From assembly GCA_026702615.1 (NCBI GenBank), contig JAPPBY010000033.1, positions 124,001 through 188,000 on the forward strand: a stretch of 64,000 bases of DNA, in the 5' to 3' direction. Positions 32,934 to 41,718 of this stretch are shown piece after piece (within the stretch, counting starts at the first letter, position 1; every line of letters begins with the position of its first letter). Source of the stretch: Chloroflexota bacterium (GTDB lineage: Bacteria > Chloroflexota > Dehalococcoidia > Tepidiformales > Tepidiformaceae). The notes under the pieces were generated by a model, which worked only from the letters and a program-made list of their open reading frames with translations, searched no databases and was not told the origin of the DNA. The translations under genes were made by a program, and so were the position numbers.

Positions 32934-34274
32934 TCAGCCGCCCAGCTGCCGGACCAGGTTCGCGAGGCCCCCGGAGAGACGCACGGGGTAGGCGTCCGCG
33001 GGCGCCTTGAGGTCCCGCACCGCCTCGGGGAGGCGGGCGACGGCGGCTGCGCGGCGCTCGCGCAGGGCGGCGAGGGGTTCGGCGGACGACAGGCGTTTCC
33101 CGGACGCCATCACCTGCGCCAGCAGGGGACGGCCGGGGATGCGGGGCTCGTCCGCGAGGGCGATCGCGTCGGCGACGGACCCGCCGCCGCGCTCCTCGCG
33201 ATAAACCTGCTTCACGCCGGGGAGGCTGCCCTTGCCGGCTGAGCGCTTCATGACAGGGCCGCGGGGACCGGCGACCAGCTTGTAGACGCCGCCGAGCGAG
33301 GGGGCGTCGGCGCTCGTGCCGAGGCGGGTGCCGACGCCGAAGGCGTCGATGGGCGCGCCCCCGGCCAGGAGCTCGGCGATGCGGTACTCATCGAGGTCGC
33401 TGGACGCGAAGATGCGGATGTCGCCACAGCCGGCCTCATCGAGGACGCCACGGACCGTGCGGGCAAGGGAGGCGAGGTCGCCGGAGTCGAGGCGGACAGC
33501 ATGGATCGTGACGCCCTCCGCACGTAACTCGTTGGCGATCGCGGCGGCGCGGCGCGCGCCCTCGACGGTGTCGTAGGTATCGATGAGGAGGACGGCGCTC
33601 TCGGGGAAGTCGCGGGCGTAGGCGCGGAAGGCCTCGGTCTCGTCGGCGAAGGAGAGGACGTAGGAGTGGGCCATCGTGCCGCTCAGGTCGAGGCTGTAGA
33701 GCTGGCCCGCGAGCACGTTCGAGGTGCCGGAGGCGCCGCCCAAGAAGGCGGCGCGCGCCACCCTGAGGGCCGCGTCGGCTCCGTGGTCGCGGCGTCCCGA
33801 AAAGTCGACGAAGGCGCGGCCGCCGCAGGCGAGGGCAATGCGCGCGGCCTTTGTCGCGATCATGGTCTGGAAGGTGATGGCGTTGAGGATGAAGGTCTCC
33901 GCCAGCTGGGCCTCAATCAGGGGGGCGGTGACGCGGAGGAGGGGTTCCTGGGCGAAGACGGCCTCTCCCTCGGGCACGGCCCAGACGTCGCCGGTGAACC
34001 GGAGGCGCGCGAGGAAGTCGAGGAACGCCGTATCGAACGTGCCGAGTGAGCGGAGGTAGTCGATGGTGTCATCACTGAAGGCGAGGCCATCGAGGTAGGC
34101 GAGGGCGTCATCAAGGCCACAGGCGACGAGGAAGCCGCGGCGCTCGGGAAGCTGGCGAACGGACAGCTCGAAGGTGGCGGGCTCGTTCATGCCGTGGGCG
34201 AAATAGCTCGCGGCCATGGTGAGCTCGTAGAGATCGACGAAGGCGGCGACGTTGTCGTCGGAGACCCACGGCAT
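32934..34274 (-). CDS. pncB: Nicotinate phosphoribosyltransferase
   Basis: 446 residues. DLYELTMAASYFAHGMNEPA and FELSVRQLPERRGFLVACGL open the family; FVDFSGRRDHGADAALRVAR and GTSNVLAGQLYSL follow. DSGDLASLARTVRG and FASSDLDEYRIAELLAGG, with VGTRLGTSADAPSLGGVYKL, form the phosphoribosyl site. It joins nicotinate and PRPP, with ATP hydrolysis, in NAD salvage. A single gene, convergent with the HAD-like gene and divergent from the amidohydrolase. Confidence 0.93.
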   Translation of the reverse strand: MPWVSDDNVAAFVDLYELTMAASYFAHGMNEPATFELSVRQLPERRGFLVACGLDDALAYLDGLAFSDDTIDYLRSLGTFDTAFLDFLARLRFTGDVWAVPEGEAVFAQEPLLRVTAPLIEAQLAETFILNAITFQTMIATKAARIALACGGRAFVDFSGRRDHGADAALRVARAAFLGGASGTSNVLAGQLYSLDLSGTMAHSYVLSFADETEAFRAYARDFPESAVLLIDTYDTVEGARRAAAIANELRAEGVTIHAVRLDSGDLASLARTVRGVLDEAGCGDIRIFASSDLDEYRIAELLAGGAPIDAFGVGTRLGTSADAPSLGGVYKLVAGPRGPVMKRSAGKGSLPGVKQVYREERGGGSVADAIALADEPRIPGRPLLAQVMASGKRLSSAEPLAALRERRAAAVARLPEAVRDLKAPADAYPVRLSGGLANLVRQLGG

Positions 34275-34419
34275 GGGGCCAGTATGCGGCAGGGCGGGCG
34301 GCGGATGGGCTCCTCGTTATGGGAACCGCATGACCGGAGTGGTAGGCTCAGCGCAGGGCCCTGCGCGCCCTGCACGCGGTGCGGATCGGGGCCCTGAGAC
34401 TCCTGGAGGCGACCCCGAC

Positions 34420-36153
34420 ATGTTCGACACCATCATCCGCGGCGGGACCGTGATCGACGGCCTGCAGACGCCCCGCTTCCGCGGCGACATCGGCATCAAG
34501 GACGGGCGGGTGGCCTCGATCGGGCGCATCCACAACGGCGACGGGGCGCGGGTGATCGACGCGGAGGGGCTGATCGTCGCGCCGGGGTTCGTCGACCTGC
34601 ACACGCACTACGACTCGCAGGTGTACTGGGACCCATGGTGCAGCATCTCGGGCTGGCACGGGGTGACCTCGGTGGTGATCGGGAACTGCGGCTTTGGGTT
34701 CGCGCCGGTGCGGGCGGAGGACCAGGAGCGGGCAATGCTCACGATGGCCCGGAACGAGGCCGTGCCGATGGAGTCGATGCGGGAGGGGATGGCCTGGGAC
34801 TGGGAGACCTACCCGGAGTTCCTCGACAGCCTGGAGCGGACGCCGAAGGGCGTGAACCTGCTGAGCTACGTGGGCCTGAACCCGCTGATGGCGTACGTCA
34901 TGGGGCTGGAATCGGCGAAGAACCGTTCCGCCACAGAGGCCGAGCGCGAGGAGATGTGCCGCCTGTTCGAGGAGGCGCTGAGGGCCGGGGCGTGCGGCTT
35001 CTCCGTGCAGCTCGGGGGCGAGGAGAGCGTCCAGCGCGACTACGACGGCACGCCGATGATCACGGACCTGATGTCGGAGGAGGACCTGCTGGCGTTCGCG
35101 GGGGTGATGGGGAAGGTGGGGCGCGGGTTCGCGCAGATCACGGGGCCGTTCGAGGCGGCGGAGAAGGTGGCGGAGGTGAGCGGCCGGCCGGTTATCTGGA
35201 ACCTGCTGGCGCCGGCGACGGACCAGCACGGCCAGAACACGCCGCCGCACCGGCTCATGATCGAGAAGCTGGACGAGGCGAACGCGAGGGGCCTGCGCAT
35301 CTTCGGGCAGGCGCTGACGGTGGACGTCGGCTTCGAGTTCAACCTGGAGGACTGGAACCTGTTCGACTCCAGCCCCATCTGGCGGGAGGTCACGCTCGGG
35401 ACGCGCGAGGTGCGCATGGACAAGATGCGCGACGGTGAAATCCGTCAGGCGCTGCGGGACGAGTTCGACGCAGGCCACGGGCCGATCGCGGGCGGGGGCA
35501 TCGAGTCACAGATGAAGGCGGCCGGAGGCGGCGCGAACGTCTCGGGTATCGCGCAGCTGACCGTCGAGGAGGTCGAGAGCCCGGAGCTGAAGGACTACGA
35601 GGGCCTGGGCCTCGCCGAGATCGCACAGAACGAGGGGAAGCACATCATCGACGCCTTCCTCGACCTCTCGCTGGAGGACGACCTGCAGGCGACGTTCGTG
35701 ACGCCGCCGCGCCCAACTGACCCGGACGCGATGGCGGAGGTGGCGAACTCCTCGGTGGCGATACCGGGCGTGTCGGACGGGGGCGCGCACACGAAGTTCA
35801 TCACGCTGGGGGCGTACCCGACGGAGTTCCTGGCGCGCTGGGTACGGGACGCGGGGATCATGGACCTCGAGCAGGCTCACTGGCGGCTCGCCGCGTACCC
35901 GGCGCTGGCGGCAGGCTTCCGCGACCGGGGCTGCATTCGCGAGGGCGCTCCGGCGGACATCGTGGTGTACGACTACGAGAAGCTGGAGATGCTGCCGATC
36001 GTGAAGGCGTGGGACTTCCCGGCGGGGGCCTGGCGTCGCGTACGCAAGGCCGAGGGGTATCGCTACACGCTCGTGAACGGCGAGGTCACGTTCCAGGACC
36101 GGGACTGCACGGGCGCGACCCCGGGCCAGCTCCTGCGGCACGGGTCGGCGTAG
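34420..36153 (+). CDS. N-acyl-D-amino-acid deacylase-type amidohydrolase
   Basis: 577 residues from the ATG at 34420 with GGAGG 10 bases upstream; TAGGCT at 34343-34348 is a possible -10 box. IIRGGTVIDGLQTPRFRGDI opens the beta-sandwich; VAPGFVDLHTHYDSQVYWDP gives the HxH metal pair. VVIGNCGFGFAPV has the bridging Cys of D-aminoacylases. VSDGGAHTKFI carries the late Asp, and GAPADIVVYDYEKLEML closes the sandwich. It removes acyl groups from D-amino acids or related amides; the exact substrate is open. Stands alone. Confidence 0.88.
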   Translation: MFDTIIRGGTVIDGLQTPRFRGDIGIKDGRVASIGRIHNGDGARVIDAEGLIVAPGFVDLHTHYDSQVYWDPWCSISGWHGVTSVVIGNCGFGFAPVRAEDQERAMLTMARNEAVPMESMREGMAWDWETYPEFLDSLERTPKGVNLLSYVGLNPLMAYVMGLESAKNRSATEAEREEMCRLFEEALRAGACGFSVQLGGEESVQRDYDGTPMITDLMSEEDLLAFAGVMGKVGRGFAQITGPFEAAEKVAEVSGRPVIWNLLAPATDQHGQNTPPHRLMIEKLDEANARGLRIFGQALTVDVGFEFNLEDWNLFDSSPIWREVTLGTREVRMDKMRDGEIRQALRDEFDAGHGPIAGGGIESQMKAAGGGANVSGIAQLTVEEVESPELKDYEGLGLAEIAQNEGKHIIDAFLDLSLEDDLQATFVTPPRPTDPDAMAEVANSSVAIPGVSDGGAHTKFITLGAYPTEFLARWVRDAGIMDLEQAHWRLAAYPALAAGFRDRGCIREGAPADIVVYDYEKLEMLPIVKAWDFPAGAWRRVRKAEGYRYTLVNGEVTFQDRDCTGATPGQLLRHGSA

Positions 36154-36172
36154 GGGCGCCAGCGAGGGCTTG

Positions 36173-36469
36173 CTAGAGTCCTACACGGCCGGTGAGCGGC
36201 CCCATGTCTTCAAGATTGGCATAGAAGGTGTCGGCGTCCATTTGGCAAGACACCAGGTCTGAGAGCTGACGCTGGCTGAGGCCGATCTGGCGTGCGATGC
36301 GCCCAGCGACCCGGACATCGACATCTCCTCGCCCGTGAGACACCTTCGTTTGGGCGTAGATGGTGTTGCCTATGCGGAAGTGAAACCAGATGTGGTCGCG
36401 GGTGGTCTCCTCAGCCCGGCACTTCCGCCCAAAAGTAGAGCGAAGATCCTGCTTCCTGAAGGGAGGCAC
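36173..36469 (-). CDS. HicA-like toxin of a type II toxin-antitoxin pair
   Basis: 98 residues from a GTG at 36469, 4 bases after the upstream partner's stop. HIWFHFRIGNTIYAQTKVSH, with the conserved His and the final SH, and IARQIGLSQRQLSDLVSCQM fit the short HicA/YcfA-like dsRNA-binding-fold toxins that cleave mRNA. The homology is judged by eye and is moderate. Gene order (antitoxin first) and tight spacing support the module. Confidence 0.55.
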   Translation of the reverse strand: MPPFRKQDLRSTFGRKCRAEETTRDHIWFHFRIGNTIYAQTKVSHGRGDVDVRVAGRIARQIGLSQRQLSDLVSCQMDADTFYANLEDMGPLTGRVGL

Positions 36470-36473
36470 GGAG

Positions 36474-36737
36474 CTACGGCATCTCGTCGGGAAGGGATGC
36501 TTCGAGCACTGCCAGCTGTTGTGCCAGGTGGTCGCTCAGGTGCTCCCTCCGTTCCCGGAGTAGCTCGCGGCTCTCATACAGAGTCCCGATGAGGTCGCGG
36601 ACCGCTTCCTCACAGGTCGCACCCTCACCGTACTCGCCAACCAAGTGGTCAACGGCCACCCAGTGGCCAGACTCGGCGCACGAGAGCTCCAACTCGATCG
36701 CAACCGGCTCTGCGGACTCAGCCTCGACAGTCGTCAT
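36474..36737 (-). CDS. HicB-like antitoxin
   Basis: 87 residues. IELELSCAESGHWVAVDHLV, then GEYGEGATCEEAVRDLIGTL, is the partial RNase-H-like HicB fold: the strand pattern with a GEGAT turn and an EAVxxL helix. The C-terminus is helical and charged and has no separate DNA-binding domain. It should neutralise the product of the next gene. The pair sits between unrelated single genes, consistent with a mobile module. Confidence 0.58.
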   Translation of the reverse strand: MTTVEAESAEPVAIELELSCAESGHWVAVDHLVGEYGEGATCEEAVRDLIGTLYESRELLRERREHLSDHLAQQLAVLEASLPDEMP

Positions 36738-36776
36738 TCGTGCGGCCCCTTGCCTCTGTCACATCCTACAACCGGG

Positions 36777-38036
36777 CTACGGTTCGTAGCGGGAGAAGAC
36801 GAGGCAGCTGTTCTGGCCGCCGAAGCCGAAGCTGTTCTTCATGATGACCTGGGGGTCGACGCGGCGCTGGCCCTCGGGGATGTAGTCGAGGTCGCAGGTG
36901 GGGTCGGGGTTCTCGAGGTTGATCGTGGGGTGGGCGAGCCCTGTTTCCAGCGTCTTGATGGCCGCGACGGTCTCCATGCCGCCGCTGGCCCCGAGGCCGT
37001 GGCCGATGAGGCTCTTGGTGGCGCTGATGGGGATGTCGTAGGCACGCTCGCCGAAAACGGTCTTGATGGCATCGGTCTCGGCGGTGTCGCCGGCGGGCGT
37101 GCTGGTGGCGTGGGCGTTGATGTAGCCGATCGTGTCCGGGTGCATGCCGGCATCGTCGAGCGCTTCCTGCATGGCGCGGGCGGCGCCCTCGCCGCCCTCG
37201 GGCGGGGCGACAACGTGGAAGGCATCGGAGGTGCAGCCGAAGCCCGCGAGCTCGGCGTAAACGCTGGCGCCGCGGCGCCTGGCGTGCTCCTCGCTCTCAA
37301 GGAGGATGGCGCCAGCGCCCTCGCAAGGCACAAAGCCGTCGCGGGTGGCATCGAAGGGACGGCTCGCTTTTTCGGGAGCTCCATCGGCACTGGTAACGGC
37401 CTTCATGACGCAGAAGCCGGCAAGGCCGAGCTCGCTGATGCCGGCCTCGCAACCGCCCGCGAGGACGACGTCGGCGCGGCCGCTGCGGATCATGAGGGCG
37501 GCTTCGCCAATGGCCTGGGTTCCGGCGGCGCAGGCCGTGACGATGGTGCCGTTGTAGCCGCGCAGGCCGAACTGCATCGCGACCTGGGCCCCCGCCATGT
37601 TGGCGAGCTGCTTCGAGAAGAAGAAGGGGTCGATGCGCATGCCGCCGCGCTCGAAGAGCGTATAAGCGGCCTCCTGGATGCCGGGATAGCCGCCGCCGCC
37701 GTTCCCAACGAGGACGCCGATCCGGTTGAGGTTCTGCGACTCCAGGTCGAGGGAGCCGTCGTGGATGGCTTCGCGGGCGGCGGCCACCATCAGCTGCGAG
37801 AAGCGGCCCATGCGGCGGGCAGCCTTGCGGTCCATGAATTCGGCGGGGACGAACTCGGGAATCTCGCCGGCGAACTTGCAGGGGAACTCGGTCGTGTCGA
37901 AGAAGGTGATGTGATCGATGCCGGAACGACCCTCCAGCATGTTCTCCCAGAAGTCGGGCACGTTCGTACCAGCCGGGGTCACCGCTCCAAGGCCCGTTAC
38001 GACAACGCGGGTGCGCGAGCGCAGCAGCTCGTTCAT
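36777..38036 (-). CDS. fabF: Beta-ketoacyl-[acyl-carrier-protein] synthase II
   Basis: 419 residues. RVVVTGLGAVTPAGTNVPDF at the start; nucleophile Cys in VTACAAGTQAIGEAAL; catalytic His in YINAHATSTPAGD and in LIGHGLGASGGMETV; Lys in SATKSLIGH. KNSFGFGGQNSCLVF ends the fold. FabF extends acyl-ACP chains in fatty acid synthesis by Claisen condensation with malonyl-ACP. No acpP, fabD or fabG cluster is adjacent. ATG at 38036 chosen because the family begins here; a longer frame exists without support. Confidence 0.92.
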   Translation of the reverse strand: MNELLRSRTRVVVTGLGAVTPAGTNVPDFWENMLEGRSGIDHITFFDTTEFPCKFAGEIPEFVPAEFMDRKAARRMGRFSQLMVAAAREAIHDGSLDLESQNLNRIGVLVGNGGGGYPGIQEAAYTLFERGGMRIDPFFFSKQLANMAGAQVAMQFGLRGYNGTIVTACAAGTQAIGEAALMIRSGRADVVLAGGCEAGISELGLAGFCVMKAVTSADGAPEKASRPFDATRDGFVPCEGAGAILLESEEHARRRGASVYAELAGFGCTSDAFHVVAPPEGGEGAARAMQEALDDAGMHPDTIGYINAHATSTPAGDTAETDAIKTVFGERAYDIPISATKSLIGHGLGASGGMETVAAIKTLETGLAHPTINLENPDPTCDLDYIPEGQRRVDPQVIMKNSFGFGGQNSCLVFSRYEP

Positions 38037-38104
38037 TTCTTCAGTAAGCGTACAGGCACGCCCGATCACCCGCGAGCGACGGCGCGCCCCATGCGCCTCC
38101 CTGC

Positions 38105-38110
38105 TACGCT
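38105..38110 (+). promoter_or_regulatory. Candidate -10 box for leaderless transcription of the gene at 38117
   Basis: TACGCT ends 6 bases before the ATG at 38117, and no Shine-Dalgarno sequence can fit between them. Confidence 0.35.
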
Positions 38111-38116
38111 TCCTGC

Positions 38117-38794
38117 ATGGTCGACGCCGCCCTTCCGAGCCACGTGGCCGCACGCCGCCGGGACGGGCGGTACGAGGTGCTGCTGCACCGCTCGCTGGCG
38201 CTGATCGGCAAGGATCGGGTGGAGATCCGGAGCGCCCGGAGCACCGTCGTGCTGCCGCTACTGGGGGTGGTCCTGGGCGGGGGCGCGGGAGCGCTGATCG
38301 CGATCGAGGCGGGGGACCTGCACTTCGGTCTGCTGGTGGCGCTCCTGCTGTTCGCGCTGATCGCCTTCCCCATCTCCACGATGGCGCTGGTGACGGCGGT
38401 GATGGGGGCGGACGTGGTGGTCGACGGGCGCAAGGGGTCGGCGACGTGGCAGCAGGGGTACCTGGGGATGGGGGTGGGGACGCGCGAGCTGGTGCCATTC
38501 GCGAAGATCGACCACCTCGCCATCACGATCGAGGGGGATTCGCCGGACCGTTGGCGCGAGGAGACGGATACGCTGCGGCAGTTCGCGCTGGTGCTGGTGA
38601 AGCAGTCGGGGAAGCGGCTGACACTGGCGCAGGTGCCCGTTCCCGCGGGGGACCAGACGGACGGCATGGACCGCACGCTCGCGGTGGCCACTGCCGTCGC
38701 GAACCTGACGGGGGCCGAGGTGAAGCTGCCGGAGGGCTGGGAACTCGTCGAGCTGAGCGAAGAGGAAGCGGCGGGAGGCACGCGCGATGAGTAG
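38117..38794 (+). CDS. Membrane protein of unknown function, two central helices
   Basis: 225 residues. A soluble N-terminus of about 45 residues is followed by two close helices (VVLPLLGVVLGGGAGALIAI, then FGLLVALLLFALIAFPISTM) and a C-terminal soluble beta-rich domain of about 130 residues (TRELVPFAKIDHLAITIEGD). The layout resembles PH-like membrane proteins, but I do not recognise the family. The stop overlaps the CoA-binding gene by 8 bases, so both are one operon. Confidence 0.68.
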   Translation: MVDAALPSHVAARRRDGRYEVLLHRSLALIGKDRVEIRSARSTVVLPLLGVVLGGGAGALIAIEAGDLHFGLLVALLLFALIAFPISTMALVTAVMGADVVVDGRKGSATWQQGYLGMGVGTRELVPFAKIDHLAITIEGDSPDRWREETDTLRQFALVLVKQSGKRLTLAQVPVPAGDQTDGMDRTLAVATAVANLTGAEVKLPEGWELVELSEEEAAGGTRDE

Positions 38795-39206
38795 CGACCC
38801 GGCCCTCGACGCGCTTCTGGGGGCGAAGACCATCGCGGTCGTGGGGCTCGATACGCGCACGTTCCGCCCGGCGTACGAGGTGGCGGCCTACCTGCAGTCG
38901 CAGGGGTACCGGATCATCCCCGTGCCGGTGCAGCAGCCCGCTGACGAGGTGCTGGGGGAACGGGCCTACGCCAGCCTTCGCGACATCCCTGAGCATGTTG
39001 ACCTTGTGGACGTGTTCGTGCGGCCCGGTCACACCGGTCGCTTCGTGGACGACGCGATCGCGATCGGAGCGGGGGCTGTGTGGCTGCAGCTCGGCATCAG
39101 GAACGAGGCGGCGATCGAGCGAGCGCTCGGGGCGGGGCTGGTCGCGACGCAGGATCGCTGCACCAAGGTCGAGCACCAGCGCGCACAGGCGCTGGGGCTG
39201 CGGTAG
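38787..39206 (+). CDS. CoA-binding domain protein (YccU-like)
   Basis: 139 residues. LLGAKTIAVVGLDTRTFRPA, VAAYLQSQGYRIIPVPVQQ and DLVDVFVRPGHTGRFVDDAI, then AVWLQLGIRNEAAIERALGA and VATQDRCTKVEHQR, show the Rossmann-type CoA-binding fold of stand-alone YccU proteins. The Cys of DRCTKVEH is conserved in the family. Cofactor binding is known from structures of relatives; the physiological role is unclear. Overlaps the preceding membrane-protein gene. Confidence 0.9.
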   Translation: MSSDPALDALLGAKTIAVVGLDTRTFRPAYEVAAYLQSQGYRIIPVPVQQPADEVLGERAYASLRDIPEHVDLVDVFVRPGHTGRFVDDAIAIGAGAVWLQLGIRNEAAIERALGAGLVATQDRCTKVEHQRAQALGLR

Positions 39207-39278
39207 GGGCGAAGGGTCCGAGGGCCCTTCGGGAGGCGCGCCCGTAGAATGCCGGGACGCCCACTTCACGGAGCTCCC

Positions 39279-40835
39279 ATGACAGCCAACGAAGCCTTCG
39301 CGCCCCCACCCGGCCTGGAAGAGACCTCACTACGCCTGATCCCGCACGTGCTGCGGCCGCTGCCGCCCCTCGCGCAGGAGATGTTCGAGGCGTTCATGCT
39401 GGCCTTCGGCGGGCGGGCGGTACACATCAACGGCTACACGTTCCTCGGAGGAGGGCCAGGGCAGCCTGCGGCTGCGCTCGACCCGCCTCCTTCGAACGAC
39501 GGTCGGGAGGCGTGGGAGCAGCACGCGTTGCCACGCGTCCGCGAGATCTGCGAGGGGCTGTGGTCGGAGGACTACGGGCCCTGGCCGATCGAGGAGCTGG
39601 CGCAGGCCCTTCCGGGTTACGTGGCGGAGGCGGCGCGGGGGTTCGCGTACACGATGCAGCCGCTCATGATCATCGCCGCCCCGGCGAGCGCGCTGATGGT
39701 GTTCTGCGGCGAGAAGCTCCAGTCGATGGGCGACCGCGACCAGCTGGTGGCGGCGCTCGTCCAGGGGGTCGACAACGAGTCGGCGGCACGGGGGCTGAAG
39801 CTGGAGGCGCTAGCGCCGCTGGCGCAGGCATCGCCAGCGCTGCTGGAGGCGGTCGGCGCAGGCGATCTCGCGGGGGCGCGGGCGGCGGAGGGCGGCGAGA
39901 CGTTCGGGGAGGCGTTCGAGGCGTACCTCGAGGACTACGGGCACGGCTCGCAGACGTGGTGGGAGCTGCACACGCCAACGTGGCGGGAAGAGCCGGGGGC
40001 GGCGCTGCGCCTGCTTGCGGGCTACGCAGCCGACCCTTCGCGGGCTCCGGTGGCGGCGCATACGCGCTCGGCAGCGGAACGCGCCGAAACGATCGCGCGC
40101 TGCGAAGCGGCCCTATCGGACGACGGCGACCAGGAACGGTTCCGGGCGCTGGTCGAGGGGGCCGTCGACTACGTGTTCGTGATCGAGGGGCGCGCGCACT
40201 GGCAGCAGAACTGCGTGGGGGCGCTCCGGCCAGCGTGCCTGGCGCTGGGAAGCAAGCTTGCGGAGGCGGGGGCGCTGGCGGCTTCCGAGGATGTGTTCCA
40301 CCTGCGGCTGGCGGAGCTGGCTCCGCTCGCCGCAAACCCCTCCGGGGCGATGCTGGAGACGATCGAGAACCGGAAGGCCGAACTCGCCTCGTGGGCGGGG
40401 CTCGCGCCTCCCCTCCTGCTCGGTCCGCCGCCACCACCGCCGCCCGCGGACGGGCCACCGAATCCGATCGCGCTCATGTTCGGGGGGCCACCGAAGCCAA
40501 GCGACGACCCGATGCTGCTGAACGGCAAGGGCGCCAGCCGCGGGGTTGTGACGGGGCGGGCGCGGGTCGTGTTCAGCCTGGAGGAGGCGGAAACGCTGGA
40601 GCCGGGGGACATCCTGGTTTGCCCGTTCACGGCTCCATCGTGGATGCCGGTGTTCACGACGGCGGCGGCGATCGTGACGAACCAGGGCGGGGTGCTCTCG
40701 CACGCCGCCATCGAGGCGCGCGAGTACGGCATTCCCTGCGTGACCGGCACGGCATCGGGCACACAGCGCATCCCGAACGGGGCCACGGTCACGGTTGACG
40801 GCGAGGCCGGGACCGTACGGATTCACGCGGACTGA
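39279..40835 (+). CDS. Protein with C-terminal PEP-utilising (phosphohistidine) swivelling domain
   Basis: 518 residues from the ATG at 39279 with GGAG 5 bases upstream; TAGAAT at 39245-39250 is a likely -10 box. The last 100 residues are the mobile phosphohistidine domain of PEP synthase/rifampin-phosphotransferase-like enzymes: GKGASRGVVTGRARVVFSLE and TNQGGVLSHAAIEAREYGIP, with the reactive His in LSHA. The first 400 residues are helical and correspond to the middle part of such enzymes (PLMIIAAPASALMVFCGEKL). No ATP-grasp or PEP-binding domain is present in the protein or nearby. A Pro-rich linker (PPPPPPPAD) precedes the swivelling domain. Confidence 0.82.
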   Translation: MTANEAFAPPPGLEETSLRLIPHVLRPLPPLAQEMFEAFMLAFGGRAVHINGYTFLGGGPGQPAAALDPPPSNDGREAWEQHALPRVREICEGLWSEDYGPWPIEELAQALPGYVAEAARGFAYTMQPLMIIAAPASALMVFCGEKLQSMGDRDQLVAALVQGVDNESAARGLKLEALAPLAQASPALLEAVGAGDLAGARAAEGGETFGEAFEAYLEDYGHGSQTWWELHTPTWREEPGAALRLLAGYAADPSRAPVAAHTRSAAERAETIARCEAALSDDGDQERFRALVEGAVDYVFVIEGRAHWQQNCVGALRPACLALGSKLAEAGALAASEDVFHLRLAELAPLAANPSGAMLETIENRKAELASWAGLAPPLLLGPPPPPPPADGPPNPIALMFGGPPKPSDDPMLLNGKGASRGVVTGRARVVFSLEEAETLEPGDILVCPFTAPSWMPVFTTAAAIVTNQGGVLSHAAIEAREYGIPCVTGTASGTQRIPNGATVTVDGEAGTVRIHAD

Positions 40836-40851
40836 TCGCCCGGAGGAGCCG

Positions 40852-41376
40852 GTGGCGGACGAAACGCAGGAGGTCGCGGGGTACGTCTCGCCGTACCCGT
40901 ACGTCCAGCGGCTGCAGGATCGGATGGACGAGATCCTCGACCACCAGATCCCGAACTCGGGACGCTTCTGCGGGTTCTGCTACGCCCGCCTGGCACGCGA
41001 CGTCGAGCGCTGCCCCTACTGCGGGGTAGAGACATCGGATCCCCCCACGGTCGACCGGGTGCCGCGGGAGGCGCTCATCATCTATCGCGAGAAGAAGCGG
41101 ACGGAGGAGCGGTGGGTGTACGGCGGCGCGATGCTGGGGCTGCTGATCGCGGCGGGCGTGTTCGTGGCACTGGTGGTCTACGGGACGGACCTGGTCGGGA
41201 ACCGGAGCATCGCGCTGGGGATCGCGTTCCTGGCGCTCATCGGCGGGGGGTATCTGCTGGCGCAGCTCTTCGGGCCGCTCATCTGCGGGCAGGTGGGGTA
41301 CCTGCGGGGGTCGCGCAAACGCGACAAGCTGTGGGGACGGTTCCTGGACGAGCGCGGACGCGAGGACGCGGGCTAG
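40852..41376 (+). CDS. Zinc-ribbon membrane protein
   Basis: 174 residues from a GTG at 40852 with GGAGG 5 bases upstream, 16 bases after the preceding stop. FCGFCYARL and CPYCGVET form a CxxC...CxxC zinc ribbon near residues 43-62. Two hydrophobic helices follow (MLGLLIAAGVFVALVVYGTD; IALGIAFLALIGGGYLLAQL). The tail is basic and probably cytoplasmic. Family and function unknown. Converges with the biotinyl-domain gene with a 4-base overlap. Confidence 0.68.
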   Translation: MADETQEVAGYVSPYPYVQRLQDRMDEILDHQIPNSGRFCGFCYARLARDVERCPYCGVETSDPPTVDRVPREALIIYREKKRTEERWVYGGAMLGLLIAAGVFVALVVYGTDLVGNRSIALGIAFLALIGGGYLLAQLFGPLICGQVGYLRGSRKRDKLWGRFLDERGREDAG

Positions 41377-41594
41377 GACTCGACGCGGACGAGGGTCTGG
41401 CCCTCCTCAACGGTCTCCTCGGGGGAGACGAGCACCTCGGCGACGACGCCGGCCTCGGGGCTCTCGACGGGAATCTCCATCTTCATGGACTCCAGCACGA
41501 TCACTTCCTGGCCGGCGCTCACGGAGGCGCCAGCGCTTACGAGCACCTCGAACACGGAACCGGACATGGGGGCGGGGATGTCGACGACAGCCAC
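41373..41594 (-). CDS. Stand-alone biotinyl/lipoyl attachment domain protein
   Basis: 73 residues, the size of a single biotinyl domain. The attachment Lys is in VLESMKMEIPVESP (Met-Lys-Met). VDIPAPMSGSVFEVLVSAGA and GVVAEVLVSPEETVEEGQTL complete the barrel. In biotin carboxylases this domain carries carboxyl groups between subunits. No carboxylase or transcarboxylase subunit is adjacent, so its partner must be encoded elsewhere. Confidence 0.88.
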   Translation of the reverse strand: MAVVDIPAPMSGSVFEVLVSAGASVSAGQEVIVLESMKMEIPVESPEAGVVAEVLVSPEETVEEGQTLVRVES

Positions 41595-41643
41595 GACGGC
41601 ACTCTACCGTGCCGGGGGGAGGGGAGGCGAGGCCCCCTCGCGC

Positions 41644-41657
41644 GGGAGGCGGGAGGC
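41644..41657. repeat. Two GGGAGGC heptamers upstream of purA
   Basis: Two direct copies of GGGAGGC lie just before TGTACACT, a possible -10 region of purA. The same heptamer recurs upstream of the P450 gene at 63184-63197. Confidence 0.45.
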
Positions 41658-41718
41658 TGTACACTTTCTGAACGGGCGGGCTTCCCATAAGAGGGGGAGC
41701 GCCCGGAGCGAGTCCACC

